A DNA stretch of 11,398 nucleotides from Jatrophihabitans sp. (GTDB taxonomy: Bacteria > Actinomycetota > Actinomycetes > Mycobacteriales > Jatrophihabitantaceae), in the NCBI GenBank assembly GCA_004299665.1, contig SCQZ01000508.1:1-11398 (forward strand). The letters are read 5' to 3'. Of this stretch, positions 1-6,965 are shown one piece after another. The first letter of the stretch is position 1; every line of letters begins with the position of its first letter. The notes beneath the pieces were generated by a model, which was not told where the DNA came from, did not search any database, and saw only the letters and a program-made list of their open reading frames with translations. Position numbers and translations under genes: made by a program.

Positions 1-804
1 GACGGCCGACTGCGCGTCGGCGCCGCGCTCGGGGTCAACGGGGACGTCGCGCAGCGGGCGCAGGCGCTGCTGGCAGCCGGGGCTGACGTGCTCGTGCTGG
101 ACACCGCCCACGGGCACCAGCAGCGGATGCTGGACGCGCTCGCGGCGGTGCGGGCCCTCGACCCGGCCGTGCCGGTCGCCGCGGGCAACGTCGTCTCCGC
201 CGAGGCGACGCGGGACCTGATCGCCGCCGGCGCCGACATCGTCAAGGTGGGCGTGGGGCCGGGCGCCATGTGCACGACGCGGATGATGACCGGTGTGGGG
301 CGCCCGCAGTTCTCCGCGGTGCTCGAGTGCGCGGCCGCGGCCCGGGAACTGGGCTGCCACGTGTGGGCGGACGGCGGGGTGCGGCACCCGCGGGACGTCG
401 CCCTCGCGCTGGCGGCCGGCGCGTCCGCGGCGATGATCGGATCCTGGTTCGCCGGGACCTACGAGTCGCCCGGCGACCTGCACTCCGACGCCGACGGGCG
501 GCCCTACAAGGACAGCTTCGGCATGGCCTCGGCTCGCGCGGTGGCGAACCGCACCAGCGGCGAGGACGCGTTCGAACGGGCCCGCAAGGCCCTGTTCGAG
601 GAGGGCATCTCGTCGGGGCGGCAGTACCTCGACCCGCAGCGCCCGGGGGTGGAGGACCTGCTCGACGCGATCACGGCGGGGTTGCGCTCGGCCTGCACGT
701 ACGCCGGGGCGGCGACGCTGGCGCAGTTCGCCGAGCGGGCCGTGATCGGGGTCCAGAGCGCCGCGGGGTATGCCGAGGGGCGCCCCATCTACACGGGCTG
801 GTGA
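1..804 (+). CDS. guaB1: GuaB1-family IMP dehydrogenase-related protein (GMP reductase), C-terminal part
   Basis: This is the last 267 codons of an IMPDH/GMPR-family (beta/alpha)8 barrel enzyme; the reading frame is open to the left window edge, so the start, the first barrel strands and any CBS domains lie outside. The catalytic-loop motif GPGAMCTTRMMTG is clear, with the nucleophilic Cys at codon 91 of the visible part (nt 271-273). The preceding AGADIVKVGVGPG and following WADGGVRHPRDVALALAAGA segments are the usual phosphate-binding strands. The C-terminal half (KDSFGMASARAV, GISSGRQYLDPQRPGVEDLLDAI, ending in GRPIYTGW) matches my recollection of the mycobacterial GuaB1 branch better than true IMPDH. 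GuaB1 of Mycobacterium smegmatis has been shown to act as a GMP reductase (GMP to IMP, NADPH-dependent purine salvage), so that role is inferred here. The metal transporter gene starts 5 bp downstream, so the two are probably co-transcribed. Confidence 0.9.
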   Translation, partial: DGRLRVGAALGVNGDVAQRAQALLAAGADVLVLDTAHGHQQRMLDALAAVRALDPAVPVAAGNVVSAEATRDLIAAGADIVKVGVGPGAMCTTRMMTGVGRPQFSAVLECAAAARELGCHVWADGGVRHPRDVALALAAGASAAMIGSWFAGTYESPGDLHSDADGRPYKDSFGMASARAVANRTSGEDAFERARKALFEEGISSGRQYLDPQRPGVEDLLDAITAGLRSACTYAGAATLAQFAERAVIGVQSAAGYAEGRPIYTGW

Positions 805-809
805 GACCG

Positions 810-1748
810 ATGGCGCACGGGCACGAGCACGGGGCGGGCGCGGCGGCGGACCGGCGCTGGCTGGCCGCGGCGCTGGCGGTCATCGTCGTGTTCATGGTGG
901 GGGAGGTCCTCGCCGGGCAGCTCGCGCACTCGCTCGCGCTGATCACCGACGCCGGCCACATGATCACCGATGCGGCGGCGATCGCGGTGGCGATCATCGC
1001 GTCCCGAATCGCGCAGCGGCCGCCGGCCGGGGCCTACACGTACGGCTTCGCGCGTGTCGACGCGCTGTCGGGGCAGGCCAACGGCATCACGTTGTTGCTG
1101 CTGGCGGTGTGGTTCACCGTCGAGGCCGTGCGCCGGCTGATCTCACCCTCCGGCGTCCACGGGGCGGTCGTGTCGGTCGTCGCGGTCGTCGGTGTCCTGG
1201 CCAATCTGCTGGCCACGGCGCTCGCCGCCCGCGCGAACCGCGGCGGGCTCAACGTGCGCGGCGTGCTCGCCCACCTGGTCAGCGACCTGTGGGCGTTCGC
1301 CGCCACCTTCGTCGTCGGCCTCGTCGTGGTGTTGACCGGGTGGACGCGCGCCGACGCCGTCGCATCACTGGCGATCGCGGCACTGATGGCCTGGACCGGG
1401 GGCGGGCTGGTGCGAGCCGCCGGACGGGTGTTCCTCGAGGCGGCGCCACCGGGGGTCGACCCCGACGAGCTGGGGGCCGAACTCGCCGGCGTTGCCGGCG
1501 TCGCGCAGATCCACGACCTGCACGTGTGGCAGCTCGGCGGCGGGTCGCCGGCGGCGTCGGCGCACGTGCTGGTCCGGCCGCCGGCCGACTGTCACGAGGT
1601 CAGCGGGCGGTTGCGGCAGCTGTTGCTCGACCGTCACGGGATCGAGCACGTCACACTGCAGACCGAGCACCTGCCCGGGACCGACACGGGCCCGCAGGAG
1701 GGCGACTGCATCGACGTGCACGGACCGGTGCACGTCCCGCGGCAATGA
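810..1748 (+). CDS. Cation diffusion facilitator family transporter (zinc type, CzcD/ZitB-like)
   Basis: This is a 312-residue inner-membrane metal/proton antiporter. It begins with a short His-rich tail (MAHGHEHG), then six predicted membrane segments at about residues 18-36, 42-63, 88-107, 117-139, 155-176 and 183-200, then a cytoplasmic metal-binding domain. The transport-site pairs are HxxxD in TM2 (H50, D54) and HxxxD in TM5 (H155, D159). That His/Asp arrangement is typical of zinc and cobalt CDF exporters, whereas Asp-only sites are seen in iron or manganese branches. The C-terminal domain carries the family signature HDLHVWQLGGGSPAASAHV (235-253) and HVTLQTEH (280-287). The length is normal. 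The ATG at 810 is preceded by GGTGAG at 800-805. A GTG at 801 in the same frame would overlap the upstream stop by 4 nt and add VRP. No metalloregulator gene is visible, and tight linkage to guaB1 suggests constitutive co-transcription. Confidence 0.9.
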   Translation: MAHGHEHGAGAAADRRWLAAALAVIVVFMVGEVLAGQLAHSLALITDAGHMITDAAAIAVAIIASRIAQRPPAGAYTYGFARVDALSGQANGITLLLLAVWFTVEAVRRLISPSGVHGAVVSVVAVVGVLANLLATALAARANRGGLNVRGVLAHLVSDLWAFAATFVVGLVVVLTGWTRADAVASLAIAALMAWTGGGLVRAAGRVFLEAAPPGVDPDELGAELAGVAGVAQIHDLHVWQLGGGSPAASAHVLVRPPADCHEVSGRLRQLLLDRHGIEHVTLQTEHLPGTDTGPQEGDCIDVHGPVHVPRQ

Positions 1749-1764
1749 CGACGGCTGGGCGGGA

Positions 1765-1786
1765 CGCCGCCGCGGCGACGGCGGCG
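1765..1786. terminator. GC-only hairpin between convergent genes
   Basis: CGCCGCCG (1765-1772) and CGGCGGCG (1779-1786) are perfect reverse complements around a 6-nt loop. The hairpin lies in the 45-bp gap between the stop of the transporter gene and the stop of the convergent small gene. It has no T-tract, so it could be an actinobacterial U-less bidirectional terminator or simply low-complexity GC sequence. Confidence 0.4.
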
Positions 1787-1793
1787 GTGGCGA

Positions 1794-1982
1794 CTACTGC
1801 TGGGGCGCGTCGCCCCCGCCGGAGATCTCGTCCTTGAGCTTCTGCGCGGCCGCGTCGACCTGGTCCGCGTGGCCGAGCTTGTCGCCGACGAGGTTCGCGG
1901 CCTTGTCGATGGCCGAGTCGACCTGGTCGGAGTGCTCCTGCGCGAGGTTCTCCGCCTTGTTCTTGAGGTCGTCGAAATCCAT
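1794..1982 (-). CDS. MT0933-like small antitoxin family protein
   Basis: This encodes a 62-residue, highly charged, almost entirely helical protein: MDFDDLKNKAENLAQEHSDQVDSA at the N-terminus, then a second AIDKAANLVGDKL helix and a QVDAAAQKLKDEI helix, ending in a flexible GGGDAPQQ tail. It has no Cys and no membrane segment. The repeated D-K-A pattern and the length fit the MT0933_antitox family (Rv0909 of Mycobacterium tuberculosis), annotated as the antitoxin of an Rv0909/Rv0910 pair. No Rv0910-like toxin lies next to it here: its neighbours are a convergent metal transporter and a divergent acyltransferase. It may therefore act alone; family members are often found unpaired, so the antitoxin name may mislead. 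The ATG (1982-1980) has only a weak ribosome-binding site. A TAATCT at 2003-1998 is a possible -10 box, about 15 nt upstream. Confidence 0.75.
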   Translation of the reverse strand: MDFDDLKNKAENLAQEHSDQVDSAIDKAANLVGDKLGHADQVDAAAQKLKDEISGGGDAPQQ

Positions 1983-2030
1983 GCCCCGAGCGTAGCGAGA
2001 TTAGGATGAAAAGGTCATAGGAGGACCAGC

Positions 2031-2037
2031 GGAAAGG
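2031..2037 (+). promoter_or_regulatory. Ribosome-binding site of the WS/DGAT gene
   Basis: GGAAAGG ends 8 nt before the ATG at 2046 and favours that start over the in-frame ATG at 2058. A second purine run, AGGAGG, sits at 2018-2023. TAGGAT at 2002-2007 could be the -10 box, but I see no clear -35. Confidence 0.45.
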
Positions 2038-2045
2038 CTCGCCCG

Positions 2046-3440
2046 ATGCTGCTGCCCATGCCTGCGACCAGTTCGATGTTCCTGTTGGCCGAGGCCCGGG
2101 AACACCCGATGCACGTGGGTGGCATGCAGTTGTTCCGGCCGCCGGAGGGTATGACGGCCCTGGACGTCCGCGCGCTGTTCGACGCGGCCATGAGCGATGC
2201 TGCCTCGCGGCGCGACGGCGTGGCGCCACTGCTGCGCAAGCGCCCCCGCCGATCGGTCACCACGCTCGGCCAGTGGGGCTGGGAGATCGACGAGGACTTC
2301 GACCTCGAACACCACGTGCGCCGCAGCGCACTGCCCGCGCCCGGGCGGGTGCGCGACCTGCTCGCGCTCGTGTCGCGCCTGCACTCGACGTTGCTGGACC
2401 GGCATCGCCCGCTGTGGGAGATGCACCTGATCGAGGGGCTCGAGGACGGCCGGTTCGCCACCTACACGAAGATCCACCATGCGCTGGTCGACGGGGTGTC
2501 CTCGTTGCGGCTGCTGGCACGCATGCTCAGCGACGACCCCGGGCGCCGTGACATGCCGCCGCCGTGGGCGATGCCGCTGCGGCGGCGGGCGGGCGGGCAG
2601 GGCGCCGCGAACGTCGGGGAGGCGATGCGCGAGGTGCTCGCGCTCGTGGCGGCCACGCCCGCGGCGCTGCCGGCCGTCGCACGGATGGTGAACCGCGCCC
2701 GCCACGAGCAGGCGGCCGCGCTGTCGTTCGTCGCTCCGCGCACCATGTTCAACGTGCCCATCACCGGGGCGCGGCGCTTCGCGGCGCAGTCCTGGCCGAC
2801 CGCCAGGCTGCGGCGGGTGTCCCGGGCGGCCGGCACCACGCTGAACGACGTCGTGCTGGCGATGTCGGCCGGGGCGCTGCGCCGGTACCTGCTCGCCATG
2901 GACGCGCTACCGGATGCGCCGCTGATCGCGATGGTCCCGGTGTCGCTGCACGGGACCGGAAGCGCCTCGGCCGACGGCGGGGGCAACCTGGTGGGAACGA
3001 TCATGTGCAGTCTCGGGACGCAGTTGGCGGACCCGGGGGCGCGCTTGGCCGCGATCTCGGCCTCGATGACGGACGGGAAGCAGGCGATGCAGGGCCTGAC
3101 CCAGGTGCAGGCCCTCGCGGCCAGCGCGCTCGGTATCAGCCCGCTTGCCCTGAGCTACCTCCCGCTCGTGCACGACGTGCTGCGGCCGCCGTTCAACATC
3201 GTCATCTCGAACGTCCCCGGGCCGCACCGGCCGATGTACTGGAACGGCGCCCGACTGGACGGTCTGTTCCCGCTGTCGATCCCGCTCGACGGGCAGGCGC
3301 TGAACATCACCTGCACCACCTACTACGACGCGATCGGCTTCGGGATCGTCGGCTGCCGGCGGTCGGTCCCGCGCCTGCAGCGGCTGCTCACCGATCTCGA
3401 CGAGGAACTGGCCGCGCTCGAACTGGCGGTGGCCGGGTAG
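2046..3440 (+). CDS. Wax ester synthase/diacylglycerol O-acyltransferase (WS/DGAT, Tgs family)
   Basis: This is a 464-residue acyl-CoA-dependent acyltransferase making triacylglycerol and/or wax esters at the cytoplasmic membrane and lipid bodies. The N-terminus has the family start SSMFLLAEAREHPMHVGGMQLF (residues 9-30). The catalytic HHxxxDG is HHALVDG at 144-150, preceded by the RPLWE motif (121-125). The second domain shows the NDVVLAMSAGALRRYL helix and, near the end, the NIVISNVPGP motif followed by YWNGARLDGLFPLSIPLDGQALNITCTTYYD, all typical of actinobacterial Tgs proteins. The length is normal and no key residue is missing. It is transcribed alone: divergent from the small antitoxin-like gene and convergent with xthA, with only 3 bp between the two stops. 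Substrate preference (TAG or wax ester) cannot be read from sequence. Confidence 0.93.
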   Translation: MLLPMPATSSMFLLAEAREHPMHVGGMQLFRPPEGMTALDVRALFDAAMSDAASRRDGVAPLLRKRPRRSVTTLGQWGWEIDEDFDLEHHVRRSALPAPGRVRDLLALVSRLHSTLLDRHRPLWEMHLIEGLEDGRFATYTKIHHALVDGVSSLRLLARMLSDDPGRRDMPPPWAMPLRRRAGGQGAANVGEAMREVLALVAATPAALPAVARMVNRARHEQAAALSFVAPRTMFNVPITGARRFAAQSWPTARLRRVSRAAGTTLNDVVLAMSAGALRRYLLAMDALPDAPLIAMVPVSLHGTGSASADGGGNLVGTIMCSLGTQLADPGARLAAISASMTDGKQAMQGLTQVQALAASALGISPLALSYLPLVHDVLRPPFNIVISNVPGPHRPMYWNGARLDGLFPLSIPLDGQALNITCTTYYDAIGFGIVGCRRSVPRLQRLLTDLDEELAALELAVAG

Positions 3441-3443
3441 CGA

Positions 3444-4244
3444 TCAGCCGAGGTCGACGTCGACCACGACAGGGGCGTGGTCCGACGGGTTCTTCCCCTT
3501 GCGGGCCTCGCGGTCGACGAACGCGTCGCGGACCCCGGCGGCGAAGGCCCGGTCGGCGTAGACCAGGTCGATGCGCATGCCGCGGTTCTTCGGGAAGGAC
3601 AGCTGCCGGTAGTCCCAGTAGGTGTAGGGCACGTCGTACTTCAGCGCTCGCGGATACACGTCCGCCAGTCCGGCCGCGCGCAGCCGGGCGAGCGCGTCAC
3701 GCTCCGGCGGGGTGACGTGGGTGCTCTCGGCGAACTCGGCGATGTCCCACACGTCGGCGTCCGTCGGGGCGATGTTGAAATCGCCGAGCACCGCGAACGG
3801 CCGGTCCGGGCGCAGTTCCTCGCGGACGGTTGCGCGCAGCGCCTCCAGCCACGCCAGCTTGTACCCGTAGTGCGGCGAGTCGACCGTGCGCCCGTTCGGC
3901 ACGTACACCGACCACAGCCGCACGCCGCCGCAGGTCGCCCCGATCGCCCGCGGTTCCACCGCGGACACCATCGCGTCTGGCGGCTGGTAGCCCGGTTCGT
4001 CCACCAGGCCCCGGCGCACGTCCTGCAGGCCGGCGTTGGTGAGGATCGCCACGCCGTTCCACCGCCCGGTGCCGTGCACCGCGGCCTCGTAGCCCGCCGC
4101 GCCCACCTCGTCGTACGGGAAGTCGGCCTCGGCGCACTTGATCTCCTGCAGGCACAGCGCGTCGGGCTGTGCGACCTCGAGCCATTCGAGCAGCCGCCCC
4201 AGCCGCGCCCCGATCGAGTTGATGTTCCACGTCGCGATCCGCAC
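3444..4244 (-). CDS. xthA: Exodeoxyribonuclease III (XthA-type AP endonuclease)
   Basis: This is a 266-residue member of the exonuclease-endonuclease-phosphatase superfamily that repairs abasic sites and 3' blocks in base excision repair. All the expected catalytic residues are visible: N7 (TWNINS), E34 (LQEIKC), Y114 (VYVPNGR), D155 and N157 (GDFNIAP), W210 (TYWDYR), D226 (RIDLVYA) and the terminal D255-H256 pair (PSDHAPV). The length equals that of E. coli-type XthA. The start is GTG at 4244-4242; its ribosome-binding site is weak. It lies 12 bp downstream of the esterase gene on the same strand, so it is probably the last gene of that operon, although its DNA-repair role has no evident link to the lipid genes upstream. 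Confidence 0.93.
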   Translation of the reverse strand: MRIATWNINSIGARLGRLLEWLEVAQPDALCLQEIKCAEADFPYDEVGAAGYEAAVHGTGRWNGVAILTNAGLQDVRRGLVDEPGYQPPDAMVSAVEPRAIGATCGGVRLWSVYVPNGRTVDSPHYGYKLAWLEALRATVREELRPDRPFAVLGDFNIAPTDADVWDIAEFAESTHVTPPERDALARLRAAGLADVYPRALKYDVPYTYWDYRQLSFPKNRGMRIDLVYADRAFAAGVRDAFVDREARKGKNPSDHAPVVVDVDLG

Positions 4245-4256
4245 GGCGCCAGCCTG

Positions 4257-5777
4257 TCACGGTCCGCCGACGGGCCCGCGGCCGCCCGCGGGCACGATCG
4301 CGCCCAGGCACTGCCGGAACGCGGCCCGCCACACCGACCAGTCGTGGCCGCCGGGCTCGGTGGTGATGCGCACCTGCTTTCCCGCCGCGCGCAGCGCGGC
4401 CGCGTAGGCCCTCGTCTGCGCGCGTGAGGTGCCGTCGCGGCGTCCGTAGGACAGGAACGTCAGCCCCGGCTCGCGGGCAGCGTTCAGGATCGGGCCGGCG
4501 GCGCGCTGTGCGGCCGCGTCGCGACGCAGCGGCGGGATCCGGGTGCCCTGGTAGAAGCCGGACAGGCCGCACACGGCGTGGACCGGTAGCGGGTCCAGCA
4601 GCGGGAGGTAGGCCGCGCCGAGCGCACCGGAGGAGAAGCCCGCGTAGCTGTAGCTGCCGTCGGTGCGGTAGTGGCCGCGGACCCAGTGCCGCAGGTCGAC
4701 CGCGACGGAGGTGCCGAGATGCTGGCGCGGGATGTCCACCCACCAGCTGCTCTGCACCACCGGCCCGTTGCCGTCCGGAACGATCCCGATGAACGGGGCT
4801 GTCCCGGGCGCGGCCTCGTCCGCCTCCAGGTGCCCCAGCTGCATGAGCGCCTGCGGGGTGCTGGGGTCGCCGTGCAGGAACACGACGACCGGGTAGCGCT
4901 GCCGGGGGCCCTCGCCGTACCCGGGGGGCAGCAGCACGATCACCTGGCGGCTGCCGTGCATCGCGGGGGAGGGGTAGGTCGTGTCGAGGATCCGCGGTCG
5001 GCTCAGGATCGCGCCGGAGGCGGACCGGTACACCTGGCCGGCGGGCAGCGCCGACGCGGACGCCACGACCGAGCAGCCGCTGAGCAGGACGGCGGCGATG
5101 CCGTACCACGCGACGCGTCGGGGCCGGCCGCGCCGTCCGGCCTCGCGGGGCAACGGTGCCCTGGAGAACAGCCGCCCGGCCAGGTAGCCCCAGGGGAAGA
5201 TCAGCACGTGTTCCCAGTCCGCGAGCTGGTGGTGCACGAGCAGCCCGCCCAGCAGGAACAGCACGAGCCCGGCCGTCAGCTTGCGGTAGCGCGCGATGCC
5301 GGCGATGGCGCCCGAGGAGGCCGCGACGATCGCCGAGGCCCCGATGTCGAGCGTGTCCATGCGCGTCAGCGCCCAGTGGCTGCCGAGCCCGGACAGCAGC
5401 CCCAGTCCGGTCACGACGCTCAACGGCCCGGCGGCGGCAGCGAACACGGCGAGCAGCAGCGCCCGGGTGTGGCCCGCGATCACCTCGTAGCCGCCCATGG
5501 CCACCAGCAGGCTGACGCAGATGCTGGCCACCATGAACACGTCGCGCGTCAGCAGCGTGGAGGTCAGCAGCACGCCGAAGTTGCCGCTGGTGATCGCGTG
5601 CCCGGAGAACGCGCCGGCGATGAAGCGGTCCGCCGGCAGTTGCAGGCCCTGCTCCAGACGGACGAACGTGGCGATGATCGTCACCACGAGGACGACGGTG
5701 ACGACCGGTGGCCGGCGGCGGACCGCCCGCGCGGCGATCCGCAGGTACGGTCGCGCCTGCCCCGCGAGCCGCCTCAG
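4257..5777 (-). CDS. Membrane protein: rhomboid-like N-terminal domain fused to an extracytoplasmic esterase
   Basis: As bracketed this is 506 residues. Residues 1-24 are basic. About six hydrophobic segments follow (about 24-39, 79-101, 104-128, 142-163, 167-185, 188-204), with MDTLDIGASA (140-149) and DWEHVLIFPWGYLAG (187-201) resembling actinobacterial rhomboid-like membrane domains. No rhomboid GxSG active site is seen. A further hydrophobic segment, VAWYGIAAVLLSGC (222-235), leads into an alpha/beta hydrolase of the esterase D/antigen 85 type: VVVFLHGDPSTP, nucleophile GFSSG (S382), probable acid D448 (SYGRRDG) and H478 (GGHDWS). LLSGC (231-235) is a good lipobox. The start is uncertain: no ATG or GTG lies near the 5' end. 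I used CTG at 5777, which overlaps the upstream TGA as CTGA. GTG 5687 would remove the first helix; ATG 5891 would overlap the upstream gene by 118 bp. By genomic pairing it may hydrolyse aminoacylated lipids. Confidence 0.8.
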   Translation of the reverse strand: MRRLAGQARPYLRIAARAVRRRPPVVTVVLVVTIIATFVRLEQGLQLPADRFIAGAFSGHAITSGNFGVLLTSTLLTRDVFMVASICVSLLVAMGGYEVIAGHTRALLLAVFAAAAGPLSVVTGLGLLSGLGSHWALTRMDTLDIGASAIVAASSGAIAGIARYRKLTAGLVLFLLGGLLVHHQLADWEHVLIFPWGYLAGRLFSRAPLPREAGRRGRPRRVAWYGIAAVLLSGCSVVASASALPAGQVYRSASGAILSRPRILDTTYPSPAMHGSRQVIVLLPPGYGEGPRQRYPVVVFLHGDPSTPQALMQLGHLEADEAAPGTAPFIGIVPDGNGPVVQSSWWVDIPRQHLGTSVAVDLRHWVRGHYRTDGSYSYAGFSSGALGAAYLPLLDPLPVHAVCGLSGFYQGTRIPPLRRDAAAQRAAGPILNAAREPGLTFLSYGRRDGTSRAQTRAYAAALRAAGKQVRITTEPGGHDWSVWRAAFRQCLGAIVPAGGRGPVGGP

Positions 5778-6817
5778 CCGTTGCGGCGCAGGGCGCGGCG
5801 CAGCCCCGCCGGGCAGTAGGCCCGCGCGATCGCCACCTGCGCGAACGGCTCCTGCCAGCGGTGCGGTATTGCCAGCCACCGGGGCTCCCATCGTGGTGCG
5901 AACTTCTGCTTGTAGGCCCGCAGGCTGCGGGTCGGGTAGACGCGCTCGCCCAGCTCCCCGTGGGCACGGGGGACGGACGCCAGACTGGCCAGGACGACGC
6001 CGCTGTCGCGGTAGTGCTCGAGCGCGCTCGCGAGCAGGAAGTCCATCGCCGGGTTCGGCGCGTCCGGCCGTCGCCGCATGACGTCGATCACCCGGGCGTC
6101 CCCGTTGCGGTAGTGACGCCACGTGCACCACGCCCAGACGGTGCCGTCGGGCCCGGCGACGGACCACAGATCGGTCGCTCCGTCGGCGAGCTGGTCGGCG
6201 ACGTCCTCGTGGCGCGAGAGGGTGAAGCCCATCTCGCCGCCGCGCTTGGTCCGCAGCCAGTCGTGCGAGATGCGTGCCAGCTGGGGTGCGTCGTCGGCGT
6301 GGTAGGGCCGGACCCGCAGGCCCAGCCGGCGCGCCGAGGCGACCGCGTGCCGGATGCCCGCGCGGGGGCGGCCGTCCAGGGAGAAGTCGGACAGGTCGAT
6401 CAGCGCCTCGTCGGCTATCTGCGAGACGGCGAACCCGCGCGCCCGCAGCGGCTCGGGATCGGCCAGGGCCACGAATGCCGGCCGCAGCCGCAGGCGGCGC
6501 AACTGGTGCAGGTACTGGTCGAGGGCCGTCTCGGCGAGACCGGAGGGGGCGATCACGTCCCCCGCGACGACGGCCCACCGCCCCCGCTGCAGGTGCGCCG
6601 CCGCGCCCCAGCCGTCGAGCACCTCCACGACGCTGACGTCGGACGCGGCCAGGAACGGGGCGACCCCGGTGCGGCCGAAGCACGCGGCGAGGTAGGCGTG
6701 CGCGCGCACCTGCTCGGGGGTGTGGACCGGACCTCGTTCGGGTCGGGGCAGCCCCGTCGGGATCACGACCCGACGCGCCGTGTTCTGCTGCCCGGCCGGC
6801 GGGACCAGGGTCGTCAT
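5774..6817 (-). CDS. DUF2156 / phosphatidylglycerol lysyltransferase C-terminal domain protein (aminoacyl-lipid transferase)
   Basis: This 347-residue protein has no predicted membrane segment and corresponds to the tandem-GNAT catalytic part of MprF/LysX-type aminoacyl-phosphatidylglycerol synthases (LPG_synthase_C). Those enzymes transfer an amino acid from aminoacyl-tRNA to a membrane lipid. Recognisable blocks are AGIRHAVASARRLGLRVRPY (153-172), WLRTKRGGEMGFTLSR (187-202), DVMRRRPDAPNPAMDFLL (245-262) and SLRAYKQKFAPRWEPRWLA (298-316), in the order expected for the family. The N-terminal flippase domain of MprF is absent. The ATG at 6817 is chosen because GGGAGGAA lies 6 nt upstream; a longer frame to 6886 has no such site. 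It is first in a minus-strand operon with the membrane esterase and xthA, and is divergent from a two-component system. The amino acid and lipid acceptor cannot be predicted. Confidence 0.87.
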   Translation of the reverse strand: MTTLVPPAGQQNTARRVVIPTGLPRPERGPVHTPEQVRAHAYLAACFGRTGVAPFLAASDVSVVEVLDGWGAAAHLQRGRWAVVAGDVIAPSGLAETALDQYLHQLRRLRLRPAFVALADPEPLRARGFAVSQIADEALIDLSDFSLDGRPRAGIRHAVASARRLGLRVRPYHADDAPQLARISHDWLRTKRGGEMGFTLSRHEDVADQLADGATDLWSVAGPDGTVWAWCTWRHYRNGDARVIDVMRRRPDAPNPAMDFLLASALEHYRDSGVVLASLASVPRAHGELGERVYPTRSLRAYKQKFAPRWEPRWLAIPHRWQEPFAQVAIARAYCPAGLRRALRRNG

Positions 6818-6823
6818 GCTCGG

Positions 6824-6831
6824 TTCCTCCC
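6824..6831 (-). promoter_or_regulatory. Strong Shine-Dalgarno of the DUF2156 gene
   Basis: On the minus strand GGGAGGAA is followed by a 6-nt spacer and ATG at 6817. It is the clearest ribosome-binding site in the window and fixes the start of the transferase gene. Confidence 0.7.
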
Positions 6832-6900
6832 TGCTTGCGGGCGCGCGGTCGCCGGCGCCTCGCGAACCAGCCTGGCCGCGGTGCATGTAAGAAGCGTGTC

Positions 6901-6925
6901 GCGATCATGAGAGTGCGATCTGTGA
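6901..6925 (+). repeat. Imperfect direct repeat in the divergent promoter region
   Basis: GCGATC followed by TGAG occurs at 6901-6911 and again at 6915-6925, start-to-start 14 bp. OmpR/PhoB-type regulators bind direct repeats, and this pair sits between the divergent response-regulator and lipid-transferase genes. It could be an autoregulatory site, but the match is short. Confidence 0.25.
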
Positions 6926-6952
6926 GCGGCGTCTCCGCCGGGGCTGCGGGGA

Positions 6953-6958
6953 TAGGGT
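6953..6958 (+). promoter_or_regulatory. Possible -10 box for a leaderless response-regulator transcript
   Basis: TAGGGT fits the actinobacterial TANNNT -10 pattern and ends 7 nt before the GTG at 6966, the geometry of a leaderless mRNA. No convincing -35 is present. The same bases overlap the alternative GTG start at 6957. Confidence 0.25.
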
Positions 6959-6965
6959 GCGCCGG

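Noticed and set aside
3697..5967. A 756-codon minus-strand frame across xthA and the esterase
   Set aside because: It is out of frame with both genes, Arg/Pro/Gly-rich and without motifs; the overlapping xthA and esterase frames have complete catalytic sets.
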